Assembly (NCBI GenBank): GCA_016278415.1
Contig: JADQBV010000013.1
Coordinates: 1-64,000, forward strand
Source of the DNA: Halanaerobiales bacterium
GTDB lineage: Bacteria; Bacillota_F; Halanaerobiia; Halanaerobiales; DTU029
Direction: 5' to 3'
Length of the DNA: 64,000 nt
The translations under genes and the position numbers were made by a program. How positions within the stretch are numbered: position 1 is the first letter of the stretch; each line of letters opens with the position of its first letter. This document shows, in pieces, positions 52,215-62,500 of this stretch. The notes under the pieces were generated by a model. The model was not told where the DNA came from and searched no databases. It worked only from the letters and a program-made list of their open reading frames with translations.

Positions 52215-52781
52215 TTAATCCATATTTCCTATCTTATTTCCATTCTCATACATATCTTCAGCTACAGTCCCTTGATTTTCTCCACTATTTTCTATCCACC
52301 CAAAACCAGGCAAGTAAGTTTTCCCTTGATTATTGGTATCTCCACCTTGTGGTACATCATTATTTTTCGGTGTTTCTGTAGGTTTCTCCACCTTGTCATG
52401 AGCTACAGGTTCAGGTGGTGTTTCCATTTTCTCACCATTTGGTTTCTGTGTTGGATCTGTAAGCTGTTCCTCTGTAGGCTCTTTCGGCTTTTCTACATCT
52501 CCTTGAATGTTTTGCTCAGTGCCTGTATCTATCGCACCATTATCTATCGTTTCCGTATCTAGAATCTCTATTTCTGGCACTATAATTTCATCTTCTTTTT
52601 CTGTAATTACAGGGTTTTCTACTATTATTTCATTCGTTTCTACGCTTTGATTTGGCAGTACTACATCCTCTATGGGTTCTTTCTTAAACTGAGCGCTTAT
52701 TAAAGCTATAAGTATTACACTGATTATTAAACCACTTGCTACAATTAGTCTTCTTTTGGTCTTATCATTTATATTGTTCAT
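52215..52781 (-). CDS. Membrane-anchored Pro/Glu-rich protein
   Basis: A 188-residue protein: short basic start, one membrane segment (LIVASGLIISVILIALISAQF), then an extracellular Pro/Glu/Thr-rich spacer and a conserved-looking end (YLPGFGWIENSGENQGTVAEDMYENGNKIGNMD). I recall similar tails under DUF6550, uncertainly. The low-complexity stalk suggests crossing of the cell wall. ATG 52781 has GGAGGCAGAAACCT. Last gene of the Tad transcript, behind the TadE-like genes. Confidence 0.68.
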   Translation of the reverse strand: MNNINDKTKRRLIVASGLIISVILIALISAQFKKEPIEDVVLPNQSVETNEIIVENPVITEKEDEIIVPEIEILDTETIDNGAIDTGTEQNIQGDVEKPKEPTEEQLTDPTQKPNGEKMETPPEPVAHDKVEKPTETPKNNDVPQGGDTNNQGKTYLPGFGWIENSGENQGTVAEDMYENGNKIGNMD

Positions 52782-52877
52782 AGGTTTCTGCCTCCTTATT
52801 AATCTTAATTATCTGTTTCTTTCAAGCTACAAACTACCACAAGATTTCCTGAAAGTCTATTAAATTCTTCAAATCTT

Positions 52878-53423
52878 TTAAAACTTAGGTGTATAGCCTG
52901 CACTTGTCTTTATTTTCATCTTCATACTTGGAAGAAGTCTCCCTCCAAAGGATACTGGTACTTCAAGCATTATGCTGCTATCTGCCTCAAATCTTGAATC
53001 TGACCTATCCCCTAAAGCTAATGGAGCATTCCTTATATCTACTTCTAGATTCCATATTTTAAACTCTATTTTTCCTTCTGATGTGGTCTTAACATGATAT
53101 CCACTTTTCCTACTTAATCCAAGAATTGTATCTAGTCTATCATAAATTGCTCCATAATCAAGAGATTCTTCAAAGTCATCTGCCATAGGCTGATATCCTC
53201 CTGAATACCCTTCACGTACTCCATGATAAACATCATCATAATTGTCATTGACAGTAGAAATCACTGCATCTTGAACAGCATCACATACACCTTGTGCAAT
53301 AATCATCAACCTAAAATATTCTGATACTCCTGTAAAAATCATTACAAGACACAAAGTCACTGCAACAATAAGTGGAAAGGAACTTCCTTTTTTATCGGTT
53401 AATATTCTTTTTATTTTATGCAA
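52878..53423 (-). CDS. TadE/TadF-like pseudopilin
   Basis: A protein of about 181 residues: basic leader, then KKGSSFPLIVAVTLCLVMIFTGVSEYFRLMIIAQG, which has the Gly cleavage position followed by a hydrophobic helix as in TadE/TadF-type pseudopilins. The rest is extracellular. The start is uncertain: TTG 53423 has AGGTGAAATC but close spacing; TTG 53441 overlaps the upstream gene and has no clear site. It would be processed by the prepilin peptidase of this operon and join or initiate the pilus. Confidence 0.7.
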   Translation of the reverse strand: MHKIKRILTDKKGSSFPLIVAVTLCLVMIFTGVSEYFRLMIIAQGVCDAVQDAVISTVNDNYDDVYHGVREGYSGGYQPMADDFEESLDYGAIYDRLDTILGLSRKSGYHVKTTSEGKIEFKIWNLEVDIRNAPLALGDRSDSRFEADSSIMLEVPVSFGGRLLPSMKMKIKTSAGYTPKF

Positions 53424-53431
53424 GATTTCAC

Positions 53432-53827
53432 CTACTTCCAATATACTTCTGATTTCCCAGCGGCATCAGCTCTTAATGTAACAGGAAAAGAACCAAATCC
53501 TCCAAACAGACCTATATTTGTTTCAAAGGTAACAGTAACACTTATCTCTTCATTTAACTGAATTCTTCCTGACTTTGACCATTTAACCGTTGGTGTAATA
53601 CCAGTTTTCTCTCGAAGTAAAAGCTCCCTATTTGTAGTTTCAGATCCTACCCTTCCTACAATTTCTGCTTCCCTTACAAGTTCTGTAGCAAAGGTATCTA
53701 CCTGTTGTTTTATGATATAAGCTGGAAATACTCTCACTGCGAGAGCAATAACAAGCATGGCGCAAAGCACAAGAATTGCAACATCTATATATCCCTCTCC
53801 TTGCTTGGATTTTAAAATTTTTAACAC
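53432..53827 (-). CDS. TadE-like pseudopilin with GEGYID motif
   Basis: A 131-residue protein starting SKQGEGYIDVAILVLCAMLVIALAVRVF: a short basic leader, Gly, then a hydrophobic helix. The GEGYID-xA sequence is the same as in the two Flp-like pilins of this element, so the same peptidase should cut it. The extracellular part is beta-like. GTG 53827 has AGGAGGTGTCTAT. It lies 11 bases behind tadC. Confidence 0.78.
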   Translation of the reverse strand: MLKILKSKQGEGYIDVAILVLCAMLVIALAVRVFPAYIIKQQVDTFATELVREAEIVGRVGSETTNRELLLREKTGITPTVKWSKSGRIQLNEEISVTVTFETNIGLFGGFGSFPVTLRADAAGKSEVYWK

Positions 53828-53838
53828 ATAGACACCTC

Positions 53839-54711
53839 CTAGAACATTCCACTAAGGGAACGTATAATTTCATATACAATGATGGCCATATAGGTCATTA
53901 AGAAACACATAAGCATTACAAAGGAAAACACTCGAATCTTAGGTGGTATTTTCATTGCCTGTGCTTTTAACCTTTGAAGTTCAAGCTGTTTCATATCATG
54001 GGAGAGCATTTGAAAATACATAGAACCGTCATCCCCACGCAATACCCCAATTAACCCTCTTGTTATATCCGATAGCATCGGTGAATTGATCCTTGCCTCG
54101 AACCTAGTAAGTGCTGCCTCATAAGAAGAGGAGCGCATATCTGCTGTTAAGATATCCAGCTCATCAGCAAATTCCTCTCCTGCATTCTTCTTATAGTTCT
54201 CTATAATAGACAATACATCCCTACTTGCCTTTAACTCCTGAGTAATGGTTGCTACAAATCTTGGCAGTTCTATTTCAATTTTTTCTTTCTTTATCTTTAA
54301 TATCTCATCTGCTTTACGAATTTCCTTAAAATATATGATAATGCTTAAAAACATAAGTATCGGTGCAATGAGTGGAAGTATCAAAAGGCAAGGGATAATT
54401 AGTAGTGCAATTATTCCCGACTTTAATATTGCTGATGAAATAAACTCTTCTGGAGTCAGATTCATTCCAGCAGCATTTAATGTGTTTTTCATTCTGCTTT
54501 TTTTATACTCATCCATAGGAATATATTTAGCAAGCTTCACTGCCCATCCCATAAGAAGTACATCTACAGTTTTCGCTTTTTCTTTCCCTTGCTTACCAGC
54601 AGATAACATAGCCTTTTGTGTTGCAATGCTTGGCAATTTCAGCAAATCAGCGAAAATTAGAAACAAACCAATGGCAAGCAGTATGCCAAAAACAAAGATT
54701 AAAATTGTCAT
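53839..54711 (-). CDS. tadC: TadC-like pilus assembly membrane protein
   Basis: A 290-residue T2SS-F-domain protein with three main hydrophobic regions and the typical cytoplasmic segment (LPRFVATITQELKASRDVLSIIENYKKNAGEEFADELDILTADMRSSSYEAALTRFEARINSPMLSDITRGLIGVLRGDDG). It forms the membrane platform with TadB for the CpaF ATPase. ATG 54711 has GGAGGTAGCCGAAT, 6 bases behind tadB. Confidence 0.85.
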   Translation of the reverse strand: MTILIFVFGILLAIGLFLIFADLLKLPSIATQKAMLSAGKQGKEKAKTVDVLLMGWAVKLAKYIPMDEYKKSRMKNTLNAAGMNLTPEEFISSAILKSGIIALLIIPCLLILPLIAPILMFLSIIIYFKEIRKADEILKIKKEKIEIELPRFVATITQELKASRDVLSIIENYKKNAGEEFADELDILTADMRSSSYEAALTRFEARINSPMLSDITRGLIGVLRGDDGSMYFQMLSHDMKQLELQRLKAQAMKIPPKIRVFSFVMLMCFLMTYMAIIVYEIIRSLSGMF

Positions 54712-54717
54712 ATTCGG

Positions 54718-55647
54718 CTACCTCCTATACTCAATTGGTTGGGTTAATTTAATTACGAAAGCTGTTGATATAAAAATAGCCATAGCACAAATAGAAAGAA
54801 TAATCTGTCCTAAAGCTGAATGCATTAAAGTGTGATACCAGTCTTTGTTTAGAAAATACAAAAGAGGTATATTTCCAATGACCAATATTACCATAGTAAT
54901 AAATTCTTTTCTTGGTTCAAAGACCATGTTTTCAAGTTCTCCATTTACTACACGCATATCCGATAGCTTACCTACAATGGGTGTTAAGGTTGTCTTTAAG
55001 CTTCTATCAAGCTGACAAGCGATTAAAGCATCACACCATTCACGAAACACAGCATTATCAATCTGTTCTTTCATAGCTTGCAAAGCTCCCATAATATCTG
55101 GGTTTATCAGTTTTATCCTCGAAACGAAACCCTTAAATACAGACAGAACTGGTGGATTTAAGTAGTTCATATTTTCCTCAACTGCTGTAAGAATATCCTC
55201 ATTTCTTAAATAAGCAGTTGTTATAATACTTAGTGCTGTTTCAAGCTCTGCAGCAATATCCCTTTTAAAATAACTTTGAGTAAGCCTTATATACCAAAAT
55301 GGTAGAAACATAAAGCCTATTGCCATCACTGGTACTAAGAAAAAGTTACCCAGCATAATAGCAATAGATCCTCCCATAGCAAACAATAATAAGGAAAAGG
55401 CACAAAGCATTGGAAACCTCTTCTCTCTCCCTGTAACTTTTAAAATCTCTTGTACTTCCATGATTTCACGTCTTAAAAAAGATATCTTCTTTCGCTTTGT
55501 AGTCTCATTAATCTCATCCTTTATGCTCCTTGGCTTACTTATCAGCTTTTTAAATATGTTTTCCGTGAACTCCATTGGTGAGATTCCAAATAAAATAAAA
55601 AAACCTGTAATCATTCCGATCCAGGCAATCAACAAGATGGTACTCAT
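54718..55647 (-). CDS. tadB: TadB-like pilus assembly membrane protein
   Basis: A 309-residue T2SS-F-type protein: N-terminal hydrophobic segment, cytoplasmic helices, paired membrane segments near residues 85-120 and C-terminal segments. Text such as FKRDIAAELETALSIITTAYLRNEDILTAVEENMNYL is typical. It should form the inner-membrane platform with TadC. ATG 55647 overlaps the cpaF stop (ATGA), so the proteins are made in step. Confidence 0.85.
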   Translation of the reverse strand: MSTILLIAWIGMITGFFILFGISPMEFTENIFKKLISKPRSIKDEINETTKRKKISFLRREIMEVQEILKVTGREKRFPMLCAFSLLLFAMGGSIAIMLGNFFLVPVMAIGFMFLPFWYIRLTQSYFKRDIAAELETALSIITTAYLRNEDILTAVEENMNYLNPPVLSVFKGFVSRIKLINPDIMGALQAMKEQIDNAVFREWCDALIACQLDRSLKTTLTPIVGKLSDMRVVNGELENMVFEPRKEFITMVILVIGNIPLLYFLNKDWYHTLMHSALGQIILSICAMAIFISTAFVIKLTQPIEYRR

Positions 55648-57197
55648 AGAGTTTCCACCTCCTTTGTTTTCAGTTTTTCTATGGTGTCAATTGGCATTCC
55701 ATTTTCTAAGAATCTTTTACTAAGGCTATCTGAAATACTATTGATCTGCTCATGGTAACCATTAATTATAAATTTCCCATCCTCCATACGATTTTCAGTA
55801 ATCACATATTGATATAACGGGCGATAGTTTCTTGTGCCGTCTGACAGAATTTCGCACTCCATTATCTCCATCATTTTTCTTTCCTTATTTTCAAGTTGCT
55901 TACAAAACACAACAATAGGATAAGCCTCTGTTACATTGCCCATCAATGTTTCATCTGACATATCTACTGCTCGTTTGCAAAGGGATACCATTCTACGATA
56001 GGTTGCCTCACAAGAGTTTGAATGTATGGTAGTAAGAACAGCTACCCCTGTCCTCGCTGCCTCCTGTGCTGCATTGGCCTCTGCTCCACGCATTTCCCCT
56101 ACTACAATAATATCTGGATTAAATCTTAAAGACATATCAAGCAAAGTAATCTGATCTACTTTTTGCCTTTCATTCTCACTATCACGTGTTATGGTATGAA
56201 TAACAGAATTAGTTACTCTTCCTTCTTTTTCACGAACCAAGGCAAGCTCACGTGATCCATTTTCTATGGTAAATATTCGCTTATTATCAGGAATTGTAGT
56301 TAGTAACCATCCAGCAATTGTTGTTTTACCAGAGCTTGTTGCTCCTGCCACACAGACAGAAATACCATAGCGAATACATTCTGATAAAAATTCAAGCATA
56401 GGATTTGTTGCTGTACCACCATCTACAAAGTCCTCTTTTTTCATACTTTGAGGATTTACAATACGAATAGAGGCTGAAATTCCAACATCTTCATCCACTA
56501 AGGGGGTTTTAAGCACTGCAATACGAATGTTCTTTGTAAGATGACCAAGGACAGCTGGACTAGCATTATCAAGTACCATTCCAGAAACATGGAGCATTCT
56601 TCTTATTACATTAATTGCATGTTCAGGAGAGTCAAAATGTTCTTTAAGCTTTTCATTTCTTCCATCTGAATACTGCACTTCGATGTCCTTCCAAGAATTA
56701 ATGTCTATTTCTTCAATGCCTTCTCCATATATATATTTTGTTAAAAAACCATACTCAGCCATTTCAGTATAAAGTGCATCTATTAATTCATTGCCACTCA
56801 TACCTTTTACTGAGATTCTGCTGTCCTGAACGTATTTAGAGATATATCGTTTCATCTGCTCTTTAGAATCCTTCATAGTTCCATCAGTAATAAGAACAGA
56901 ATAATTACTTGAAATATATTCTTGAACGTCCTTTAGAACAGTAGAAAAGTCCTTACCCTCTGTTTCAGGGGTAAAAAATAGGGAGTGAGTTCTATTTTCA
57001 GAACCTAACTCCCTTTGGGTTTCATGAACTTCTTGTGATTCTTGTATTTGTTTTATTTTTCCCTCTACTCCTTGAGTTTCCAGCATTTCAATTGCCCTTT
57101 TGGATGTCTTTGATATTGCTTTTTCATTTGTAGATGACACGTTTTGTTGCCCTTTTGTCTTTAGAAACACAGAACTATTTCTTATTTTGCCTAACAC
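55644..57197 (-). CDS. cpaF: CpaF/TadA-type secretion ATPase
   Basis: A 517-residue ATPase of the GspE/VirB11 superfamily that powers Tad pilus assembly. Walker A is GATSSGKT (285-292). An Asp-box/Walker B region reads DIIVVGEMRGAEA, and the His-box TTIHSNS follows. The N-terminal 90 residues are extra and charged. In a T4SS context a VirB11 role is conceivable, but the surrounding TadB/C and CpaB genes favour CpaF. Start GTG 57197 has GGGAGGTGTTTGG and overlaps the preceding gene by 7 bases. Confidence 0.92.
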   Translation of the reverse strand: MLGKIRNSSVFLKTKGQQNVSSTNEKAISKTSKRAIEMLETQGVEGKIKQIQESQEVHETQRELGSENRTHSLFFTPETEGKDFSTVLKDVQEYISSNYSVLITDGTMKDSKEQMKRYISKYVQDSRISVKGMSGNELIDALYTEMAEYGFLTKYIYGEGIEEIDINSWKDIEVQYSDGRNEKLKEHFDSPEHAINVIRRMLHVSGMVLDNASPAVLGHLTKNIRIAVLKTPLVDEDVGISASIRIVNPQSMKKEDFVDGGTATNPMLEFLSECIRYGISVCVAGATSSGKTTIAGWLLTTIPDNKRIFTIENGSRELALVREKEGRVTNSVIHTITRDSENERQKVDQITLLDMSLRFNPDIIVVGEMRGAEANAAQEAARTGVAVLTTIHSNSCEATYRRMVSLCKRAVDMSDETLMGNVTEAYPIVVFCKQLENKERKMMEIMECEILSDGTRNYRPLYQYVITENRMEDGKFIINGYHEQINSISDSLSKRFLENGMPIDTIEKLKTKEVETL

Positions 57198-58003
57198 CCA
57201 AACACCTCCCTTGCTATCTTCTCAATTTCTTTGCGAAATGCCTTGCTATCCTTCATGGATAATTCATCAAATAGATTTCCAGCTAGGTATTGTTCCTCAA
57301 GTTCCTGTGAATGTGGAAGCTTAAAGGCTACACTTCCAAGTGCTTGACTCATATGGTCTACCCCTTGCTGGGGTTTAATGTTAGAAACTATTTTATATTG
57401 CTTATCTGCATCCCATTTCCCATCACGAAGAAGAGGTAATTGACTTGATAAATAACTGATACTTTTTAAATCACAATTGGCAAGTCTTAATACGGAATCG
57501 GACTCCATTAGTGCAACAGCAGATAAAACATCATTTGCTATATAACTACCACAATCTATAATAATAAATGGCGCGATTTCACGAAGGCTATCAAACAGCT
57601 CCCTTGCTTGTACTTCTGAATAGGGTGGATAGGTATATTCGTTTTCTCCCTTTAACATGCCAAGGATTGTAAGGTATGATAGCTTTTTATGGGTAATCAT
57701 ATTGTGTTTTACAAGTGGCTCTGTGACATGGGTTGCAGCAAGGATACTTCCTAATGATTTTTCGCATTCAAGTTCTTGTGAAGGACAGATACAAGGTAAC
57801 ATTGGAGCTGTCATATCGCATAATACCAGTACTACATTCTTTTTCTTATCCGCAAGATATTTTGCAATCTTTGTAGCTACTGTTGTTTTTCCACTCCCGG
57901 GACTTCCCCAAACAGCTAAAACACCACCATGTAAGATTTCTTCCTGAACATTTTCTCCCTTTAAATTGCGAGTAAAAATACTATTTTTCTTAAAGTTTAA
58001 CAT
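57191..58003 (-). CDS. CpaE-like P-loop ATPase
   Basis: A 270-residue MinD/ParA-type ATPase with Walker A GSPGSGKT (residues 33-40), where the usual deviant lysine pattern is absent, and DMTAPMLPC and FIIIDCGSYI as later motifs. CpaE/TadZ proteins position the Tad machine in the cell. ATG 58003 has GTGAGGTAGAGTAAAG. It sits between cpaB and cpaF as in many Tad loci. Confidence 0.8.
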   Translation of the reverse strand: MLNFKKNSIFTRNLKGENVQEEILHGGVLAVWGSPGSGKTTVATKIAKYLADKKKNVVLVLCDMTAPMLPCICPSQELECEKSLGSILAATHVTEPLVKHNMITHKKLSYLTILGMLKGENEYTYPPYSEVQARELFDSLREIAPFIIIDCGSYIANDVLSAVALMESDSVLRLANCDLKSISYLSSQLPLLRDGKWDADKQYKIVSNIKPQQGVDHMSQALGSVAFKLPHSQELEEQYLAGNLFDELSMKDSKAFRKEIEKIAREVFGC

Positions 58004-58005
58004 CT

Positions 58006-58851
58006 TTACTCTACCTCACTTCCTGTTTCTTCTTCTACTCCTTCAGAGGATGTGTTTGAGTTATCTATTGCCTCTTCTACTTTGTCTTCTTCAGATACAT
58101 CTTCCATCTGTTCTTCTGGTTCTGGATAATAGAGGGCTTCTATAATTTCTTCTTGCATATCAATAAATTTCTTTGTATTCTCTGGACTTCCACGATATAC
58201 AAGTGATAGGTGTGATTTAGAATCCGCCTCTAATTCTGCTAGAATATTACCTTGTTCAGGGGTTACAAGGAGTGTTACTGTTGATGGAAGTTCTCTTTCA
58301 TCTTCTGTTCCTTGTTCATTTGTATTAGCATCATATCCTGATGAGGCAGTAACAGAAATTACCTCTACATATTTAAGCTCTGCTGGAATAACTGTTGCAC
58401 CTTGCTTTTTATAATCAGGGGCAATAACAGATACAATATCTCCACTTTGTAGCTTTCCTGAAAGACCATTTGCAAAGGTCTTAATAGTTATGGACATTGC
58501 CTGTTTACTTCCATCTAGATTATATAAATAGGCATTTTCAGCTGCTGGTATTTCTGATAATTTTGTACTTAAAATATAATCTCCAATTCCCAAATCTGAA
58601 GTTGCATATTTACCAATCACTGTTTCTTTGGTACGAATTACATTTTCAGGTAGATTAAATCCACCTACTTCTACTACTTGAACCATATCCTTTGTGATTT
58701 CATCACCTGATTTTATCTCCTTTGTCACACGCACAATTTCTGTCTTTTGACTGATCCCTTTATTAAATAATGGTGTAATACCAAAACATATAAGGAGCGA
58801 CAATACGATACAAATCACTCCAACTACTGTTCTATTCCTAAAAAAACTCAT
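58006..58851 (-). CDS. cpaB: CpaB/RcpC-like SAF-domain protein
   Basis: A 281-residue protein with one N-terminal membrane segment (VVGVICIVLSLLICFGITPLF), then a SAF domain (RVTKEIKSGDEITKDMVQVVEVGGFNLPENVI...GKYATSDLGIGDYILSTKL) and a second beta-rich part (GLSGKLQSGDIVSVIA). The acidic C-terminus is Glu-rich. CpaB usually serves the outer-membrane secretin; here there is no outer membrane, so it may contact peptidoglycan. ATG 58851 has AGGAGGAATTTACT. Confidence 0.85.
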   Translation of the reverse strand: MSFFRNRTVVGVICIVLSLLICFGITPLFNKGISQKTEIVRVTKEIKSGDEITKDMVQVVEVGGFNLPENVIRTKETVIGKYATSDLGIGDYILSTKLSEIPAAENAYLYNLDGSKQAMSITIKTFANGLSGKLQSGDIVSVIAPDYKKQGATVIPAELKYVEVISVTASSGYDANTNEQGTEDERELPSTVTLLVTPEQGNILAELEADSKSHLSLVYRGSPENTKKFIDMQEEIIEALYYPEPEEQMEDVSEEDKVEEAIDNSNTSSEGVEEETGSEVE

Positions 58852-58863
58852 AGTAAATTCCTC

Positions 58864-59292
58864 CTAATTTATAAAATACATCACTATAAAACCTATCCCT
58901 AAAAAAGGAGCAAGTGGCATAGATAAATTCTTTGCCACCTGCTTTTTTCTGATGATTGATGAAATTCTTACCAAGATATAAAACAATATCAATAAGGTAA
59001 GCCCTATTATTAATCCATAGATTCCTTTCCAAAATCCAAGGACAAAACCTACTGTGGCAGTTAGCTTAATATCTCCGCCTCCAATACTTTTTTCTTTCAA
59101 CATTGCTGCTATAAGAAAAGGCAAAGCAACAAATATTCCTAATAAATTTGGATAATTAAATTGCAGGAACCCTGTCAATGCAAGGAGAACGCAGACCATA
59201 TCTGGAATTACTCTTTTTTTAATGTCTGTATAAGATGCTGCCAAAAGCAGAAAAGAAAACAGCACCCCTTGTAGGATGCTATTAGCCTGCAT
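58864..59292 (-). CDS. Prepilin peptidase (A24, CpaA/TadV-like)
   Basis: A 142-residue aspartic membrane protease without the N-terminal methylase domain, as in Tad loci. Catalytic Asp residues lie in SYTDIKKRVIPD and GGGDIKLTA (GxGD motif). About six hydrophobic segments. It should process the Flp-like pilins and TadE-like proteins. The frame is open further up, but ATG 59292 lies inside the end of the pilin gene (59282-59512), so translation is coupled to pilin synthesis. Apparent ribosome-binding site is weak. Confidence 0.85.
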   Translation of the reverse strand: MQANSILQGVLFSFLLLAASYTDIKKRVIPDMVCVLLALTGFLQFNYPNLLGIFVALPFLIAAMLKEKSIGGGDIKLTATVGFVLGFWKGIYGLIIGLTLLILFYILVRISSIIRKKQVAKNLSMPLAPFLGIGFIVMYFIN

Positions 59293-59512
59293 AGTTAAAC
59301 ATTTCTTTGATTCGTTCTTCCAATGTCGGCATAACCACTTCACCGAATAATGCATACAGTCCTGCAAGGAGCAATGCTCCTAAAACTACGGCAATAAGAA
59401 CTTTTACTGCTGTATCGATATACCCTTCTCCACGGTTATTTTTAATTGCAATGTTTACAGCTACTGCTTGTCTTACTAAAAAGTTTTTTGTTTTTATTAA
59501 TATATTACTCAT
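59282..59512 (-). CDS. Flp-like pilin 2 (GEGYID type)
   Basis: A 76-residue prepilin: basic leader of about 28 residues (KTKNFLVRQAVAVNIAIKNNRG), the GEGYID motif, a hydrophobic helix (AVKVLIAVVLGALLLAGLYALFG) and a short acidic end (MPTLEERIKEMFNYAG). It is nearly identical to pilin 1 from the motif onward. DUF6133-type proteins are similar. After cleavage behind Gly it would polymerise into the fibre. ATG 59512 has GGAGGGATCACT. It lies 14 bases behind the giant SLH gene. Confidence 0.85.
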   Translation of the reverse strand: MSNILIKTKNFLVRQAVAVNIAIKNNRGEGYIDTAVKVLIAVVLGALLLAGLYALFGEVVMPTLEERIKEMFNYAG

Positions 59513-59526
59513 AGTGATCCCTCCAT

Positions 59527-62500
59527 TTATTCAAAGTGGTAGTTAACGGAATAGGTGATATTTGATTTGTTATACATACAGTTATGGTTGGTATAGTAAT
59601 AAAATTCTAGTTTGGAGTAAACACCAGCACCAAGACTTCTACTAAATGTGATGCCATTGCTTGTCGTTCCATAATCAAGCTGATCCCACTGTTTTGTTAA
59701 CACATTGTATCCACGAACTCTCCCATGGTCACTTCCGCTATGTCCTGATACAGGTGGAACAGTAAAAGTATATTCTGTTATAGTTGCACCTTCTAATCCA
59801 TTTTCTAAAATAACAGAATCTGGACCTGTCAAAGTCATTCCTCCACCACCATTGGAATCAGCAACAAAGAACACAATTGCTGCCCAAGGAGATTCTGAGC
59901 CTGTGGAATCTACTGCCTTAACACGAACTACATTTTTCCCTAACGGATATACCTGTTGTTCTGCATTACGCCCTTCCCAAATATAAGTGATTGGATCGTT
60001 ATCTGCATCAGTACTACTAGCTGTAATAGCCACCTTTGTTCCAGGGGCAACACTATTTCCATTTGGAGTTCTACTAATTACAGGAGCCGTTGGAGCTGAG
60101 TTTACAATTGTAAAGCTTTTTTCTACCCATGGCGAATATGTTCCAGCAATATCTTTTGCTCGCACTCGGATGGTATGTGTACCTACTGAATAGTAGTTAT
60201 CAACTGTTGTTCCGTCATATTCCAAGGTAGTTGCATCCCCATCTGCATCACTAGCTGTTGCCTTGATATCAACAAAGAATTTGCCATTTTTAACGGTTCT
60301 TGTTGGTGTGGCAGTTAGTGTTACTGTTGGTGCTGAATTTATAACGGTAAAGCTCTTTTCTAACCATGGCGAATATGCACCAGCTATATCCTTTGCTCGT
60401 ACTTTAATGGTGTGTGTACCTACTGAATAGTAGTTATCATCTGTTATTCCGTCATATTCCAAGGTAGTTGCATCCCCATCTGCGTCATTAGCAGCTACCT
60501 TGATATCAACAAAGAATTTGCCATTTTTAACGGTTCGAGTTGGTGTAGCCGTGAATGTTACTGTTGGTGCTGAATTTATAACTGTAAAGCTCTTTTCCAT
60601 CCATGGTGAATATGCATCTGCTATATCTTTTGCTCGCACTCGGATTGTGTGTGTACCTACTGAATAGTAGTTATCAGCTGTTGTTCCTTCAAATTCTAAG
60701 GTTGTTGCATCCCCATCTGCATCATTAGCAACTGCCTTAATATCAACAAAGAACTTACCATTTTTAACAGTTCTTGTTGGTGTGGCAGTTAGTGTTACTG
60801 TTGGTGCTGAATTTATAACTGTAAAGCTCTTTTCCATCCATGATGAATAATCACCAGCTATGTCCTTTGCTCGTACTTTAATGGTGTGTGTACCTACTGC
60901 ATAGTAGTTATCAGCTGTTGTTCCGTAATATTCCAAGGTTGTTGCATCTCCATCTGCATCATTAGCAGTTGCCTTGATATCAACAAAGAATTTACCATTT
61001 TTAACAGTTCTTGTTGGTATAGCTGTTAGTGTTACTGTTGGTGCGGTATTAGTAACAGAGATATTTTCCGAATGAGTAAATATCCTACCTTCATTATCTG
61101 TAATTGTAGTGATAAGCGTAAATACCCCTATATCTGATATTGAAATCTTACCTCCATCATTTGCAAGTTCTCCACCAAAAGAGGCTGGTTCACTTACTTT
61201 TTCTAATGTCCACTGAACCTCATTATTTCCAAGATTTTCAGAAGTGGTTTTTACTTCAAACTCTTTGCCATAATGAATTGATTCAGGCATTGTAAAATTA
61301 TATTTTATAACAGGCTTTATGGTTATGTTTTGGGAATGTGAGAAACTCCTTTTTAGAAAATCTGTCATTGTTGCAGTTAGAACATATTCCCCTTCTTCAA
61401 GAAAAGTGATTTTTCCACCATGTGCATTTAAGCTGCCATCAAATGCTTTACTTTCAGATATGGGTTTATCGTCTTTTGTAATACCCCATTCCACTGGAAG
61501 TACGTTATTACTGCCATGAGTTCTAATATCAATTATGCTGTCGGTGTATGCAAGGGCAGGCAGTTCGAATCCTATATTTAACACAGGAAGTACTTCTGTT
61601 TTACCACCCACCTCAAAAAGAAATACTCTGCCTGTTTCATCAGTTATTCTAGCTACCAATTCATATATACCAGCTCTTTTGAATTGAATATTTCCACCGT
61701 TATTATCTAACTTACCATCTACATAGGTTGACCAGTCTTGAAAGCCAAAGGTATTATCAACTAGCCATTCAATCTTTAGTCCATCAAGTTCTGTACTATC
61801 TACATCTACCCTAATATCACTATCAGTATGAACATATTTAGGGAGTGTATAGCTCACGGATGGCACAGGATAGACTTTTAGTGCTTGCTCATAGTTATAA
61901 GTTCTTCCTCCATCATCAGTGAACGATGCCTTTAGAGTGTATTCTCCCTTCTGATTAAATTGGATCATTCCACCATCATTTGAAAGATTCCCAGTGATGA
62001 AGTCAGAAAGCTTAACCTCCTTACCATCTTTTACAAGGTACCAATCAGCAATATGATCTCTGATTTCTCCAAATGTAGCTTCAACCTTTATGGTATCGTC
62101 TGTATGAAATATTTCGGGAAGATAAAAACCGGCTGAGCCTACAGGATATACTGTAATATCTACAGTTTCCTTAAATACTCTTCCGGTCTTATCAATTAAT
62201 GAAATACTTAGGTTGTATACTCCTTTTTCTTTAAAACGTATATTGCTTTCCCCTATTGAGATGTTGCCCTCAATGAAATCTTCAATAATAACTACTTTGC
62301 CATTTTGAGTAAGTGACCATTCAATCTCCATCTCTTCTGCATTCTTTGTTTCTGTATTTAATGTGATGGTCTTATCCGTATGGGTAATATTTGCAAGCTC
62401 CATTTTTATTTCTGCTAATGGATATACAGTAATAATATCTGATACTGTAACTTCTTTACCTAACTCATCAGTAATTGTGGCACTTAGTTCATATACTCCA

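Noticed and set aside
55644..57197. VirB11 identity for the CpaF-type ATPase
   Set aside because: Neighbours are TadB, TadC, CpaB and CpaE-like genes, and Gram-positive T4SS usually lack VirB11.
60103..61050. CRISPR-like regular repeats
   Set aside because: Units are 237 bp, contiguous without spacers and in frame within a coding sequence.
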